From: Hymenobacter terricola
GTDB taxonomy: Bacteria; Bacteroidota; Bacteroidia; Cytophagales; Hymenobacteraceae
NCBI RefSeq assembly: GCF_017921975.2
Contig: NZ_JAGEMO020000001.1
Coordinates: 62,001-126,000, forward strand
Reading direction: 5' to 3'
DNA length: 64,000 bases
Below, in pieces: positions 10,183 to 20,711 of this stretch. Under the pieces are notes generated by a model, which saw only the letters and a list, made by a program, of their open reading frames with translations, did not search any database and was not told the origin of the DNA. A program made the position numbers and the translations under genes. Within the stretch, counting starts at the first letter, position 1. Every line of letters begins with the position of its first letter.

Positions 10183-13125
10183 TTATTGCAGCACCACGCG
10201 CCGCACCAGCGGAGTGCCGGCCACGCCGAGGTGCAGCTGGTACACGCCCGGCGCCAGGCCGCGCGCATCCACCTCGGCCCGCAGGGGCTGGCCGGCGGGG
10301 GCGCTAAGCAGCTGCCGCCGCACGGTTTGGCCCAGGGTGTTGGTGAGCCAGGCGGGCACGGCGGCCACCGGGCTGCCGGCCGGCAACACCACCTGGAAGC
10401 TGCCCGAAGCCGGGTTGGGAAATACCTGGAGCTGGGCGGCCAGGGCCTGCGCGGCGGTGGCCGTCACGTTGGCCGGGCGCAGCTCCAGGGCGAAGCGGCC
10501 CGTGGCCACCGGGCTGGCCAGCGTGAAGGCGTAGCGGGTGCCGGCCGCGAGCAGCGTGCGGGTGTTCGCCCCGGCGTCAACCAGGTAGATGGTGGTGCCG
10601 GGGGCGAAGTTCAGCAAGTCCTCGGCGGCCAGCACGTAGCGGCCGGCCTGGGGCGTGGCCACCGCCAGGGGCACCACGACGGGGGCGCTGAGTACGGGCA
10701 GGCCGTTGATGGCCAGGGCCTCGCCAGCGGCCAGGGTGGCCAGGTTCAGGCCGCTGGGGTTGGGCAGCTTGGCGGCGTCGAAGCGGAGGTCGGGGCCGGC
10801 GGTGGCGCCGGGCTCTATATACAGGTAGGCTTCGTCCGAAACGGTGGGGGTGGCGGCAGCGGCCAGGGTGAGGCGCAGGCGGGGCCGGGCATCGGCGGCG
10901 GGGCGCTGCACGGTGGCAGTGTTGGAAGCCGCGAAGTCGGTGAGGCGGGCACCGACGGGGAAGGTGAGCGTAACCGGCGCATTGGCCAAGGAGCGCACGA
11001 AGAAGCCCTGCCCCAGCGGAATGGTGCCGCCGGTGCCGCCCACGCCGTTCACGTAGGCGCGGTACTGGCCGGCGTACTGGCTGCTGCTCACGAAGATGTA
11101 CATGGCCCCGCTCATGCCGGTGGGCACGGGCACATTGTCCCAGCTCAGGGCCGAGGCGAAGGGATTGCCGACCAGGTGCCACCCGGCGGTGGGCGTGGCG
11201 GCGGCGGGCAGGGTCACGGCAATGTCCGTATTGTTACTGCTCAGGCTGCCGGTGAAGGTCATGGTCTGGCCGGCCGTCAAGTTAGCGGCGAAGCCCCGGC
11301 CGCGCTGGCCGGTCACCAAAGGGTTGGCCGGGCTGACGGTGGGCACTAGCCACCCTTTATCAAACTCCGAGTAGCTGGTAGCGGGCGAGGTAGTGGCCCG
11401 GCCTTGGTAGTAGGTGAAAACAGTGGGAAAAGGCTGCACCAAATCGGGGCGGGCGCTGGTGTTGTAGGCATAGTTGAGCACCGGCGTGAAGCTGGGCGTG
11501 GCCAGGCCAGTCGCTTCGCTGTTGTCCATCGGCGAGGCCACATGACGGTAGCCCAAGCCGGGGTTCACGCTGGGGTCGAGGTAGCGCTGCAAAGCGATGC
11601 TACCCGTCAGGATACCAGAGCCAGGCGTGACTAGGGCTGTGCCGCTTGGGCCGGAAAGCAGCGTCAGGGGCTGGCTGCCATTGTTCAGGACCCCGCTGGT
11701 AGGCCGGTATATCTGGCTGATGCGCAGGCTGCTGGTCAATACTAAGGTATTGGCGGCGGGCACGGCCACTTCCAGCTCGCGCACCGTGGCGGGCAGGCCG
11801 GAGCCGGTGGCCTGATTGGCCAGGCCCTCGTAGGCGTAGCCGGCATCGGTGCTGAAGCTACGGCTGCCGGTGTTGCGAATGGCCCCGGTGGCGCCGTTGG
11901 CCGCGATGCCGGCCGGGTCGCAGATGCGCAGCGTGGCCCCGTCCTGGAGGTCGAAATTACCCGGCCCGTCCACCATGAAGCAGTTGGTTTTCAGCGAGCC
12001 GGGCACCTGGCCGGGCAGGCTTTTGATGACCAGCGTGCCGTACACGGTGATGCTGCCGGTGAGCAGGGCCTGGCTGCTGTTGATGGTGATATCCTGGTAC
12101 GAGCCGCCGGGCACGCTGGTGGGCGCGTTAATTACCAGGCTGGGATACGCGGCCGTGACGGGTACAAGCAAAGGCCGCAGGAAGTCGCGGATGTCGCGGA
12201 ACGTGGTGTCGGCGTAGGCGGCGGGGTTGGTGCTGCCGCTGGTGGTGTACTGCGGAATGTGGGGCGCCTGGCTGAGGCGGCGCAGCACGTTGGGCACGCC
12301 CACGCTGGTGGCGTAGGGGTTCAGCCGGCCGCTGCCGAACACGTACTTGGGCGGCAGGCCCGCCCCCACCCGGCCCTTGAAGTAGGGCACCACGGCATCG
12401 GCGGTGCCGTGGATGCTGTAGAGCGGGGGGTTGCCGGCCTCGATGATGCCGGGCGGGCTGGTGGCCCCGCTCAGGCTGAGCACGGCCAGCACGGTGCTGG
12501 GGTAGCCGGGGTTGCCGCTGTTGCCCTCGATGCCGCCCAGGGCCGCGATGTTCACGTCGCCGGGCACTTCGCTCACCTTGTCGAGGTAGCCGACTTCGAG
12601 GGCCGAAAACGCCCCGGCCGAGGCCCCGCCCACCACAATGCGGCCGGGGCTGGCGCGGTAGGTATTGGCAGTGGCGGCGTCGTTGCGGAAGAAGCGCACG
12701 GCGGCCCGCAGGTCCTGCATACCGCGAATGGCGGCCACGGACACGTTGGTGGTGTCGAAGGGAAAGAACCCCAGCCGGTAGTCGATGCTGGCCGTGACGT
12801 AGCCCAGCCGGGCCAGGCGGGTGCACACGTCCACCATATACTGCTCGTTGCGGGTGCCCGTCACGAAGCCGCCCTGGTGGGCGAAGATGATGACCGGCCG
12901 CTCGGGGGCCACGTCGCCGGTGGGCTGGTAGATGTCCATGAGCAGCGTTTGGGTGCCGCCGAAGAACGTGGTGGCCGAGCCGAAGGTCACGCCCGCGCTC
13001 ACGGTCACGCCGGGGAAGATGGGCCGGTAGTAGCGCCCGCCGGTGGTGTCAATCGGGGTTTGGGCCGCCGCCCGCTGCCCGGCACCGAGCACCAGCAGTA
13101 ACACGAAGAGTAGCAGACGTTTCAT
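10183..13125 (-). CDS. Large secreted alpha/beta hydrolase with T9SS type A tail
   Basis: 980 residues with signal peptide (MKRLLLFVLLLVLGAGQRAAA). Residues 25-325 are paralogous to the next gene's whole hydrolase: HQGGF, GGASAGAF, HGTADAVVPYF and the histidine in QAPHIPQY. Residues about 330-890 are an extra region with a short autotransporter-like beta stretch (ITINSSQALLTGSITVYGTL) and Bacteroidota surface-protein segments such as GWHLVGNPFASALSWDNV. The C-terminus (from QVFPNPASGSF) is the T9SS type A sorting domain. A gene duplication followed by domain gain is the simplest explanation for the pair. Substrate unknown. Confidence 0.84.
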   Translation of the reverse strand: MKRLLLFVLLLVLGAGQRAAAQTPIDTTGGRYYRPIFPGVTVSAGVTFGSATTFFGGTQTLLMDIYQPTGDVAPERPVIIFAHQGGFVTGTRNEQYMVDVCTRLARLGYVTASIDYRLGFFPFDTTNVSVAAIRGMQDLRAAVRFFRNDAATANTYRASPGRIVVGGASAGAFSALEVGYLDKVSEVPGDVNIAALGGIEGNSGNPGYPSTVLAVLSLSGATSPPGIIEAGNPPLYSIHGTADAVVPYFKGRVGAGLPPKYVFGSGRLNPYATSVGVPNVLRRLSQAPHIPQYTTSGSTNPAAYADTTFRDIRDFLRPLLVPVTAAYPSLVINAPTSVPGGSYQDITINSSQALLTGSITVYGTLVIKSLPGQVPGSLKTNCFMVDGPGNFDLQDGATLRICDPAGIAANGATGAIRNTGSRSFSTDAGYAYEGLANQATGSGLPATVRELEVAVPAANTLVLTSSLRISQIYRPTSGVLNNGSQPLTLLSGPSGTALVTPGSGILTGSIALQRYLDPSVNPGLGYRHVASPMDNSEATGLATPSFTPVLNYAYNTSARPDLVQPFPTVFTYYQGRATTSPATSYSEFDKGWLVPTVSPANPLVTGQRGRGFAANLTAGQTMTFTGSLSSNNTDIAVTLPAAATPTAGWHLVGNPFASALSWDNVPVPTGMSGAMYIFVSSSQYAGQYRAYVNGVGGTGGTIPLGQGFFVRSLANAPVTLTFPVGARLTDFAASNTATVQRPAADARPRLRLTLAAAATPTVSDEAYLYIEPGATAGPDLRFDAAKLPNPSGLNLATLAAGEALAINGLPVLSAPVVVPLAVATPQAGRYVLAAEDLLNFAPGTTIYLVDAGANTRTLLAAGTRYAFTLASPVATGRFALELRPANVTATAAQALAAQLQVFPNPASGSFQVVLPAGSPVAAVPAWLTNTLGQTVRRQLLSAPAGQPLRAEVDARGLAPGVYQLHLGVAGTPLVRRVVLQ

Positions 13126-13156
13126 AGGAACCGGGAAAGAGGGTAATGGAATATAT

Positions 13157-13164
13157 CAAAGCTA
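13157..13164 (-). promoter_or_regulatory. -7 element for the large hydrolase gene
   Basis: On the minus strand TAGCTTTG matches TAnnTTTG, 32 bases ahead of the ATG at 13125. No clear TTG box upstream. Confidence 0.45.
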
Positions 13165-13258
13165 CTGACTTGCTGCAGAACCACCCGCCGGCGTTGGGCA
13201 CCACCCCGCCCCTACGGCGGCGGCGTGCGTTATTTGCGGTAGCTTTTCCCTCCTCTTT

Positions 13259-14164
13259 ATGTCCGTTCAGTTTCCTTCGGCCCTACGGCGCGGCCAGCGC
13301 GTGGCCCTCGTCAGCCCCGCCCGCAAAATCAGCGCCGCCGAGCTGGCGCCCGCCATTGCCACCCTGCAAGCCTGGGGCCTGGACGTGGTGCTGGGCGACA
13401 GCATTGCCGGCGAGCACCACCAGTTTGCGGGCGACGACGACCTGCGCCGGCGCGACTTTCAGCAGCAGCTCGACGACCCCGGCATCCACGCCATTCTCTG
13501 CGCCCGGGGCGGCTACGGCACCGCCCGCATCGTGGACGGCCTCGACTTCACCACCTTCGCGCGGCACCCGAAGTGGGTCGCCGGCTTCTCCGACGTCACC
13601 GTGCTCAACGCCCACCTGCTGGCCCGGCACCACGCCAGTATCCACGGCGTGATGCCGGTGCTGTTTCACCAGGCCAGCGGCGAAGAGGCCCTGGAAAGCC
13701 TGCGCCGGGCGCTGTTCGGCGAAGCCATGCAGCCGATTGTGGTGCCCCCGCACGTCCTCAACCGGCCCGGCACCGCCACCGGCCAGCTGGTGGGCGGCAA
13801 CCTGAGCCTGCTGCACACCATCACGGGCACGGCCTCGCAGGTGAGCTTCGCGGGCCGCATTCTGTTCCTCGAAGACCTAGACGAGTACCTCTACCACATC
13901 GATAGGATGATGCTGCACCTGCACCGCAGCGGGCAGCTGGCCGGCCTGGCCGGGCTGGTGGTGGGCCACTTCTCGGCCATGCGCGACAACGCCATCCCCT
14001 TCGGCAGCACGGCCCTGGAAATCATCGATTCCTACGCCCGGCGCTATGATTTTCCGGTGGCCTACGGCTTCCCCGTGGGGCACGAGGCCGAAAACGTGGC
14101 ACTGGTAGTGGGGCAGGTTGCCACGCTGCGCGTGGACGCCAGCGGCAGCACCCTCACTTCCTGA
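13259..14164 (+). CDS. LD-carboxypeptidase (peptidase family S66)
   Basis: 301 residues, the usual size of LdcA-type enzymes that cut the L,D-bond of tetrapeptides during murein recycling. RRGQRVALVSPARKIS is the family start, ARGGYGTARIVDGLD and the nucleophile segment GFSDVTVL (Ser111) follow, and the C-terminal half has FLEDLDEYLYHIDRML (Glu) and FPVGHEAENVAL (His) for the Ser-Glu-His triad. No signal peptide, consistent with cytosolic recycling. It is divergent from the large hydrolase gene; 130 bases separate them. Confidence 0.93.
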   Translation: MSVQFPSALRRGQRVALVSPARKISAAELAPAIATLQAWGLDVVLGDSIAGEHHQFAGDDDLRRRDFQQQLDDPGIHAILCARGGYGTARIVDGLDFTTFARHPKWVAGFSDVTVLNAHLLARHHASIHGVMPVLFHQASGEEALESLRRALFGEAMQPIVVPPHVLNRPGTATGQLVGGNLSLLHTITGTASQVSFAGRILFLEDLDEYLYHIDRMMLHLHRSGQLAGLAGLVVGHFSAMRDNAIPFGSTALEIIDSYARRYDFPVAYGFPVGHEAENVALVVGQVATLRVDASGSTLTS

Positions 14165-14280
14165 CTTCCCCTCTATCAGAGAGGGCACCCCCGGCTTGCT
14201 CGTTTCGGAATCCTTTGGCCCCCTCTCCTTCCTGAAACGAGAGGCGAAGGAGGAGGCGCGCCCGGCAAGTACGACCGTGT

Positions 14281-14427
14281 GAACGCCGAACTCGAACACG
14301 AGAACACCGAACTCGAATGCGAGGACGCCGAACTCGACCACGAGAACGCCGGGAACGAATGCGAGAACACCGAACTCGAATGCGAGAACGCCGGGAACGA
14401 ATACGAGCCCTGCGCCAACGACTGCGG
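14281..14427. repeat. 21-bp minisatellite built of 7-bp blocks
   Basis: Six units of 21 bases (14281-14406), typical unit GAACGCC-GAACTCG-AATGCGA, plus one degenerate unit. Third 7-mers vary more than the first two. The rest of the 500 bases between the LD-carboxypeptidase and the next gene holds a CCCTCT/AGAGGG hairpin near 14170 and nothing else I can name. Confidence 0.85.
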
Positions 14428-14662
14428 GAACAAGGCGAAGGAAGGCGAGCCCCCCGGGAACACGAGCGGGCGGCGGCCGAGCGCAAAAAGCCGGGTTGGA
14501 AGAGGCAATGTGCACCGGCAAAATGCGCAGAAAAACAGGTAGATATACGCGGTTTATTGTCCAGCCATTCTCACTACCTTTCGCTCTGCGTGGCGGGCCC
14601 CAGCCCGTCGCGCTTTTGCTAGCAAGGTGTCAGTGGTTCTCTCCTATTAAGTAGCTACTTGT

Positions 14663-15043
14663 ATGACGCGCCCCCAAACCATCGCAACCAACTATGTTGG
14701 CTACGTTGACCAGGACTTTATTGACCTGGGCGAAAACATCCTTACCGGCGTGGCCGGCAATAAGGACTACCCCACCCCACCCCAGGCCATCAAGGACCTG
14801 ACCGACTTGCTGGCCCTGCTGGCCGAGGCCGTGCGGATGATGAAGACGGGCCTGAAGGCCGCCACCCAGCAGCGCGCGACGAGCTGGCCGCCGGCTACTG
14901 CTACCGCCCCCTGCCTCACCCGCGAGCCCAAGGCCGTCATCGACACCCTCGACAGCGGGGCGGCCTACGGCGTGGAGTGCGCCGCCTGGAACAACACCGG
15001 CCCCTTGCAGTGGAGCACGGCCGTGTTCCGCATCGTGCAATAA
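14663..15043 (+). CDS. Hypothetical protein, probably shortened fnIII-type family member
   Basis: 126 residues, no signal peptide. The first half (YVGYVDQDFIDLGENIL, then GNKDYPTPPQAIKDLTDLL and a helix) resembles the N-terminus of Bacteroidota proteins that carry a fibronectin III domain; the last 28 residues (AAYGVECAAWNNTGPLQW) look like the end of such a domain. The connecting part, which I would expect to be about 70 residues longer, is short and low-complexity (Pro/Ala/Thr). An internal deletion or frameshift is therefore possible. A good terminator follows, which supports expression. Function unknown. Confidence 0.6.
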   Translation: MTRPQTIATNYVGYVDQDFIDLGENILTGVAGNKDYPTPPQAIKDLTDLLALLAEAVRMMKTGLKAATQQRATSWPPATATAPCLTREPKAVIDTLDSGAAYGVECAAWNNTGPLQWSTAVFRIVQ

Positions 15044-15072
15044 GGGCAGCGGCCCCCGGCTGCGGCTGTGGC

Positions 15073-15109
15073 AAGGCCCTGTTCTACCGCTGGCGGAGCA
15101 GGGCCTTTT
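15073..15109 (+). terminator. Intrinsic terminator after the hypothetical gene
   Basis: AAGGCCCTG (15073-15081) pairs with CAGGGCCTT (15099-15107), then TTTTGG; the loop contains a further CCGCTGGCGG hairpin. Confidence 0.7.
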
Positions 15110-15239
15110 GGCATTCTACCTGGCTGAGGTTGTGGGCGGCACGAGGCTATGGCATTTTTAAAGAACGGCCTTTCCAGTTGGCTGGCCGGCCCCGATTACC
15201 GCGGCACTACCTCTTCTGCAATCAAGCCCCCCTTCCTCC

Positions 15240-18200
15240 ATGAAACACATGTTCCCTGTAGTGGCAGCCCTGGCCGGGCTGCTGGCCGGCTGCGGCACGC
15301 CTTCGTCTTCGCTGGTACCGGCCGTGGCGCGGCCGCGCGCGGCCGGCCCCTACCAACCCGCCGCGCTGCGCGCCAGCCTTGCTACCCCCGGGCTGCCCCG
15401 GCCAGTGCCGGCCCGCTTCGCCGCGGCCGTTCCGGCCGATACTTCGGCCACCGGCATGGCGGCCGTGTGGGCCGACGTGCACCGCCGCTCCTACTTCCTG
15501 GCCGCCACTGCCGACCAGCCGGCCACCACCCGCGTGGCCGATAACGCCGCCCAGCACCTGGTGGCCACCCTCGCCCCCGACCGCTACACCGTGGCCGCCG
15601 TGCCCGACCAGGAGCACCACCGTTCGGCCTGGCAGGTGGGCTGGCAGCTGCGTGGCATTGGCCGGGCGGGTGGCCCGGTGCTGCACGCGGCGGCCCACGC
15701 GGCTCCGGTGGTCGAGAATGCCAAAGCCACCTTCGGCACCGGGCAGGCCGTGGTCGTTGAGTATGAAAATTCCGTGAATGGTTTGCGTCAGACGTTTCAC
15801 CTGTCCAATCGCCCGGCCGGCACTGGCCCCGTGCGGGTGCGCCTGCACCTGGCCACCGCCCTGCGCGTAACCGCCGCCGCCGATGGTGCGGCCCTGAGTT
15901 TCGCCCCCGCCAGCGGAGGCCCCCCCGTGTTGCGCTACGCCGACCTGCGCGCCTGGGACGCCACCGGCCGCGCCCTGCCCGCCCACATGGCGCTGGGGGC
16001 CGGCCACGCCCTGGCCCTGGTTGTGAACGATGCGCAGGCCACCTACCCCATTACCGTCGACCCGCTGGCCAGCGCCCCCGGCACCACCCTCGGCGACCCG
16101 GCTGCTACGGCGTATGACGACTTTGGCTACGGCACGGCTGGGGTGGGCGACGTGAACGGCGATGGCTATGGCGACGTCGTTGTTGGCGCCTTCGGCACGA
16201 GCAGCAGCGCAGGCAAGGCCTATCTGTACCTGGGTACCAGCACCGGCCTGGCCACCACGCCCGCCGTTCTCAACGACCCGGCCGCTACCGCCAATGACTA
16301 CTTTGGCTTCACTGTAGCGGGGGTGGGCGACGTGAACGGCGACGGCTATGGCGACGGCGTTCTTGGCGCCTTCGGCACGAGCAGCAACGCAGGCAAGGCC
16401 TATCTGTACCTGGGTACCAGCACCGGCCTGGCCACCACGCCCGCCGTTCTCAACGACCCGGCCGCCACGGCGAACGACAACTTTGGCTTCACTGTAGCGG
16501 GGGTGGGCGACGTGAACGGCGACGGCTATGGCGACGTCGTTATTGGCGCCTTCGGCACGAGCAGCAACGCAGGCAAGGCCTATCTGTACCTGGGTACCAG
16601 CACCGGCCTGGCCACCACGCCCGCCGTTCTCAACGACCCGGCCGCTACGGCGAACGACAACTTTGGCTTCACTGTAGCGGGGGTGGGCGACGTGAACGGC
16701 GACGGCTATGGCGACGTCGTTATTGGCGCCTTCGGCACGAGCAGCAACGCAGGCAAGGCCTATCTGTACCTGGGTACCAGCACCGGCCTGGCCACCACGC
16801 CCGCCGTTCTCAACGACCCGGCCGCTACGGCGAACGACAACTTTGGCTTCACTGTAGCGGGGGTGGGCGACGTGAACGGCGACGGCTATGGCGACGTCGT
16901 TATTGGCGCCTTCGGCACGAGCAGCAACGCAGGCAAGGCCTATCTGTACCTGGGTACCAGCACCGGCCTGGCCACCACGCCCGCCGTTCTCAACGACCCG
17001 GCCGCTACCGCCAATGACTACTTTGCCTACAACGTAGCCGGAGCCGGAGCGGGCGACGTGAACGGCGACGGCTACAGCGACATCATTGTGGGGGCGCAAG
17101 GCACGAGCACCTTTCAAGGCAAAGCCTACGTGTATTTGGGCAGCAGCGCTGGCCTCGTCACCACGCCTTCCACGACCCTCTCCGAGCCGGCCGCCGCCAA
17201 TTTTGATTACTTTGGCCGAAGTGCGGCCGGGGTAGGCGACGTGAACGGCGACGGCTACGCCGACGTGATGGTGGGAGCCTATGGCACGAGCACCTTTCAA
17301 GGCAAAGCCTACGTGTATTTGGGCAGCAGCACCGGCGTCGGCACCACGACGGCCACTACCCTCTCCGACCCGGCCGCCACCGCCAATGACACCTTCGGCA
17401 ACAGCGTGGCGGGGGCCGGCGATGTGAACGGCGACGGCTACAGCGACGTCATTGTGGGAGCCAGCGGTACGAGCGGCAGCCAAGGCAACGCCTACGTGTA
17501 CCTGGGCAGCAGCACCGGCGTCGGCACGACGGTAGCCACTACCCTCTCCGACCCGGCCGCCACCGCCAACGACGCCTTCGGCGCCAGCGTGGCGGGGGCC
17601 GGCGACGTGAACGGCGACGGCTACAGCGACGTCATTGTGGGAGCCAGCGGTACGAGCGGCAGCCAAGGCAACGCCTACGTGTACCTGGGCAGCAGCACCG
17701 GCGTCGGCACTACGGTAGCCACTACCCTCTCCGACCCGGCCGCCACCGCCAACGACGCCTTCGGCGCCAGCGTGGCGGGGGCAGGCGACGTAAACGGCGA
17801 CGGCTACGCCGACCTCATAGTCGGTGCTCCCCGCGGGAGCGGCTACCAAGGCAACGCCTACGTGTACCTGGGCAGCAGCACCGGCGTCGGCACCACGGCG
17901 GCCACTACCCTCTCCGACCCGACCGCCACCGCCAATGACGCCTTCGGCAACAGCGTGGCGGGGGCCGGCGACGTGAACGGCGACGGCTACGCTGACCTCA
18001 TAGTCGGCGCTCCCCGCGGGAGCGGCTACCAAGGCAACGCCTACGTGTACTACGGTGGCACCGACGCGCTGCTGCCCACGCCCACCGCCACGCGCGTCGA
18101 CCCGCCCTCCACCGCGAATGACTACTTTGGTCGGAACGTGATAGGGGCGGGCGACGTGAACGGCGACGGCTACGCTGACCTCATAGTCGGCGCTCCCCGC

Positions 18201-20651
18201 GGGAGCGGCTACCAAGGCAACGCCTACGTGTACTACGGTGGCACCGACGCGCTGCTGCCCACGCCCACCGCCACGCGCGTCGACCCGCCCTCCACCGCGA
18301 ATGACTACTTTGGTCGGAACGTGATAGGGGCGGGCGACGTGAACGGCGACGGCTACGCCGACGTCCTCATCAATGCCGATGGCACGAACTCCTACCGAGG
18401 CACGGTCTACCTCTACCTGGGCAGCAGCACCGGGCTCGCCCCGACTGCTGCCGCCACCCTCAGCGACCCGACCGCCACCGCTAATAACTTTGGCCAGAGC
18501 GTGGCGGGGGCGGGCGACGTGAACGGCGACGGCTACGCCGACGTCCTCGTCGGGGCCGATGGCACGAGTTCCAACCGAGGCACGGCCTACCTCTACCTGG
18601 GCAGCAGCGCCGGACTCAACACCGCCCCTGCTGCCACCCTTTCCGACCCGGCTGCCACCAACGACGACTTCTTTGGCGGGAGCGTGGCGGGGGCGGGCGA
18701 CGTGAACGGCGACGGCTACGCCGATGCCCTCATCGGGGCCGATGGCACGAGTTCCAACCGAGGCACGGCCTACCTCTACCTGGGCAGCAGCACCGGACTC
18801 AACACCGCCCCTGCTGCCACCCTTTCCGACCCGGCTGCCACCAACGACGACTTCTTTGGCGGGAGCGTGGCGGGGGCGGGCGACGTGAACGGCGACGGCT
18901 ACGCCGATGCCCTCATCGGGGCTGATGGCACGAGTTCTACCCGAGGCAAGGCCTACCTCTACCTGGGGTCCGGCGTCGGGCTTGGCCCGGCACCGGCTGC
19001 CACCCTCAACGACCCGCCCGGCAACAGTTATGACCAATTCGGCGCCAGTGTGGCGGGAGCCGGCGACGTGAACGGCGACGGCTACGCCGACGTGCTTGTG
19101 GGAGCCAACAGCACGAACTTCTTTCGGGGCCGGGCCTACCTCTACCTGGGCAGCAGCACCGGACTCGGCGCGCTGGCCGCCACCCTCAGTGACCCGGCCA
19201 ACACCAGTGATGCCCAATTTGGCGTCAGCGTGGCCGGGGCCGGCGACGTGAACGGCGACGGCTACGCCGACGTGCTTGTGGGAGCCAACAGCACGAACTT
19301 CTTTCGGGGCCGGGCCTACCTCTACCTGGGCAGCAGCACCGGACTCGGCGCGCTGGCCGCCACCCTCAGTGACCCGGCCAACACCAGTGATGCCCAATTT
19401 GGCGTCAGCGTGGCCGGGGCCGGCGACGTGAACGGCGACGGCTACGCCGACGTCCTCATCGGGGCCTACGGGTCTTTGGGCCAGAACAATGGCCTGGGCA
19501 AGGCCTACTGCTACCTGGGCTCCAGCGCCGGGCTCGGCCCGGCCATCGTCCTCAGCGACCCAACCGCCGCCACTGGCACCTATTTCGGCAGCGGGGCCGG
19601 GGTGGGCGACGTGAACGGCGACGGCTACGCCGACATCCTCGTCGGGGCCTATGGCACGAGTTACTATCGAGGCACGGCCTACCTCTACCTGGGCAACCTG
19701 GGAGCCGCCCGCGCCGGCCAGCTGCGCCTCTACAACACCGACCTGACCACCCCGCTCAGCATCGCCAACCGGCCGCTCCCGCAGTTCGGCATCGGGCTGG
19801 TGGCGCGCTCGGCCTTCGGGCGGGTGCAGGCCCGGCTGGTGTGGGAGGCCGTGGCCAACGGCGCGAGCTTCTCGCACAACTCCCCCATCACCAACTCCAC
19901 GGCCTACACCGGGCGCGGCGCCTTCACCACCATCCCCGCGGCCGGGGCCGGCACCGAGCTCAAGGCCCTGGTGAGCAAGGCGGGCCGCGCCACCCGCGTG
20001 CGCGCCCGCCTCGAATACGCCGCCAGCGGCGTGGGCGGCGTGCCCCGCTACGGCCCCTGGACCTACATCACGGCCCAGCAGCTGGGCCAGAGCACCAACA
20101 GCGCCACCCCGCTGCCCGTGGAGCTGGCCACCTTCACGGCCACGCCCGAAGGCCCGGCCGCCGTGCGCCTGGCCTGGGCCACCGCCTCCGAGAAGAACAG
20201 CCAGGCGTTTGAAGTAGAGCGCAGCGCCGACGGCAAGGCCTTCACGCGCCTGGGCGCAGTGGCCGCCGCCGGCAGCAGCAGCAGCACCCCGCGCAGCTAC
20301 GGCTTTCTGGACAACCAGGTCCCCAAGTCCCTGAGTCCTCAAGCCCTCCTCTACTACCGCCTGCGCCAGGTCGACCTCGACGGTACGGCCCACTACTCCC
20401 CCGTGCGCAGCGTGACGCTGGCGGGCAAGCCCGGCGGCCTCACGCTGGCCCCCAACCCGGCCCGCGCCACCACCCTGGCCGGGGCCGAAGCCGGAGCACC
20501 CGTGCAGGTGTATGACGCCCTGGGCCGGCTCGTGCTCACGGCCACGGCCGACGCGGCCGGCACCGCTGCCCTGGCCCTGCCCACCGGGCTGGCCGGCGGC
20601 GTGTACGTGGTGCGCGCCGGCGCCGCCTCGGCCCGCCTCGTGGTGGAGTAA
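15240..20651 (+). CDS. Giant FG-GAP (integrin-alpha-like) surface lipoprotein with T9SS type A tail
   Basis: 1803 residues. The N-terminus has a lipoprotein signal ([10 protein letters not shown], Cys18). Residues 19-275 are an unrecognised ectodomain. Residues about 280-1485 hold 20 FG-GAP modules of about 60 residues, each with the calcium-binding loop GDVNGDGY and a YLYLG strand; they should fold into beta-propellers, as in integrin alpha chains. A Thr/Ala-rich stretch and a beta region ([20 protein letters not shown] ... ) lead to a T9SS type A sorting domain from [11 protein letters not shown] likely role is adhesion or surface binding. Several modules are identical at DNA level. Confidence 0.88.
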   Translation: MKHMFPVVAALAGLLAGCGTPSSSLVPAVARPRAAGPYQPAALRASLATPGLPRPVPARFAAAVPADTSATGMAAVWADVHRRSYFLAATADQPATTRVADNAAQHLVATLAPDRYTVAAVPDQEHHRSAWQVGWQLRGIGRAGGPVLHAAAHAAPVVENAKATFGTGQAVVVEYENSVNGLRQTFHLSNRPAGTGPVRVRLHLATALRVTAAADGAALSFAPASGGPPVLRYADLRAWDATGRALPAHMALGAGHALALVVNDAQATYPITVDPLASAPGTTLGDPAATAYDDFGYGTAGVGDVNGDGYGDVVVGAFGTSSSAGKAYLYLGTSTGLATTPAVLNDPAATANDYFGFTVAGVGDVNGDGYGDGVLGAFGTSSNAGKAYLYLGTSTGLATTPAVLNDPAATANDNFGFTVAGVGDVNGDGYGDVVIGAFGTSSNAGKAYLYLGTSTGLATTPAVLNDPAATANDNFGFTVAGVGDVNGDGYGDVVIGAFGTSSNAGKAYLYLGTSTGLATTPAVLNDPAATANDNFGFTVAGVGDVNGDGYGDVVIGAFGTSSNAGKAYLYLGTSTGLATTPAVLNDPAATANDYFAYNVAGAGAGDVNGDGYSDIIVGAQGTSTFQGKAYVYLGSSAGLVTTPSTTLSEPAAANFDYFGRSAAGVGDVNGDGYADVMVGAYGTSTFQGKAYVYLGSSTGVGTTTATTLSDPAATANDTFGNSVAGAGDVNGDGYSDVIVGASGTSGSQGNAYVYLGSSTGVGTTVATTLSDPAATANDAFGASVAGAGDVNGDGYSDVIVGASGTSGSQGNAYVYLGSSTGVGTTVATTLSDPAATANDAFGASVAGAGDVNGDGYADLIVGAPRGSGYQGNAYVYLGSSTGVGTTAATTLSDPTATANDAFGNSVAGAGDVNGDGYADLIVGAPRGSGYQGNAYVYYGGTDALLPTPTATRVDPPSTANDYFGRNVIGAGDVNGDGYADLIVGAPRGSGYQGNAYVYYGGTDALLPTPTATRVDPPSTANDYFGRNVIGAGDVNGDGYADVLINADGTNSYRGTVYLYLGSSTGLAPTAAATLSDPTATANNFGQSVAGAGDVNGDGYADVLVGADGTSSNRGTAYLYLGSSAGLNTAPAATLSDPAATNDDFFGGSVAGAGDVNGDGYADALIGADGTSSNRGTAYLYLGSSTGLNTAPAATLSDPAATNDDFFGGSVAGAGDVNGDGYADALIGADGTSSTRGKAYLYLGSGVGLGPAPAATLNDPPGNSYDQFGASVAGAGDVNGDGYADVLVGANSTNFFRGRAYLYLGSSTGLGALAATLSDPANTSDAQFGVSVAGAGDVNGDGYADVLVGANSTNFFRGRAYLYLGSSTGLGALAATLSDPANTSDAQFGVSVAGAGDVNGDGYADVLIGAYGSLGQNNGLGKAYCYLGSSAGLGPAIVLSDPTAATGTYFGSGAGVGDVNGDGYADILVGAYGTSYYRGTAYLYLGNLGAARAGQLRLYNTDLTTPLSIANRPLPQFGIGLVARSAFGRVQARLVWEAVANGASFSHNSPITNSTAYTGRGAFTTIPAAGAGTELKALVSKAGRATRVRARLEYAASGVGGVPRYGPWTYITAQQLGQSTNSATPLPVELATFTATPEGPAAVRLAWATASEKNSQAFEVERSADGKAFTRLGAVAAAGSSSSTPRSYGFLDNQVPKSLSPQALLYYRLRQVDLDGTAHYSPVRSVTLAGKPGGLTLAPNPARATTLAGAEAGAPVQVYDALGRLVLTATADAAGTAALALPTGLAGGVYVVRAGAASARLVVE
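16441..16980 (+). repeat. Three 180-bp direct repeats inside the FG-GAP gene
   Basis: 16621-16800 and 16801-16980 are identical over 180 bases; 16441-16620 differs by one base. Each encodes one FG-GAP module. Confidence 0.95.
17970..18353 (+). repeat. Tandem 183-bp duplication inside the FG-GAP gene
   Basis: The segment around 18001 (TAGTCGGCGCTCCCCGCGGG) recurs at 18184 and the match continues through the whole 183-base module. Confidence 0.9.
19081..19440 (+). repeat. Tandem 180-bp duplication inside the FG-GAP gene
   Basis: 19081-19260 and 19261-19440 are identical over 180 bases, one FG-GAP module each. Confidence 0.95.
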
Positions 20652-20702
20652 AAAATGGCCCTGCCGTGGCCGGACTGAGTGGTCTGGCCATGATATAGAT
20701 TC

Positions 20703-20710
20703 TACCTTTG
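20703..20710 (+). promoter_or_regulatory. TAnnTTTG -7 element abutting a terminator hairpin
   Basis: TACCTTTG at 20703-20710 matches the consensus. The -33 box is poor. The predicted start falls inside the left arm of the hairpin at 20712. Confidence 0.4.
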
Positions 20711-20711
20711 C

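Noticed and set aside
13877-14521. 214-codon minus-strand frame with repeated VLAFEFG blocks
   Set aside because: It overlaps the end of the LD-carboxypeptidase gene and its repeats are those of the 21-bp minisatellite.
14279-14542. 87-codon frame across the 21-bp minisatellite (E/N/L heptads)
   Set aside because: The apparent heptads follow directly from the 21-bp repeat; no conserved part and no promoter. Kept as a repeat only.
16081-19700. CRISPR-like regular direct repeats
   Set aside because: Units of 180 bases are coding FG-GAP modules in one long frame, with no spacers and no cas genes.
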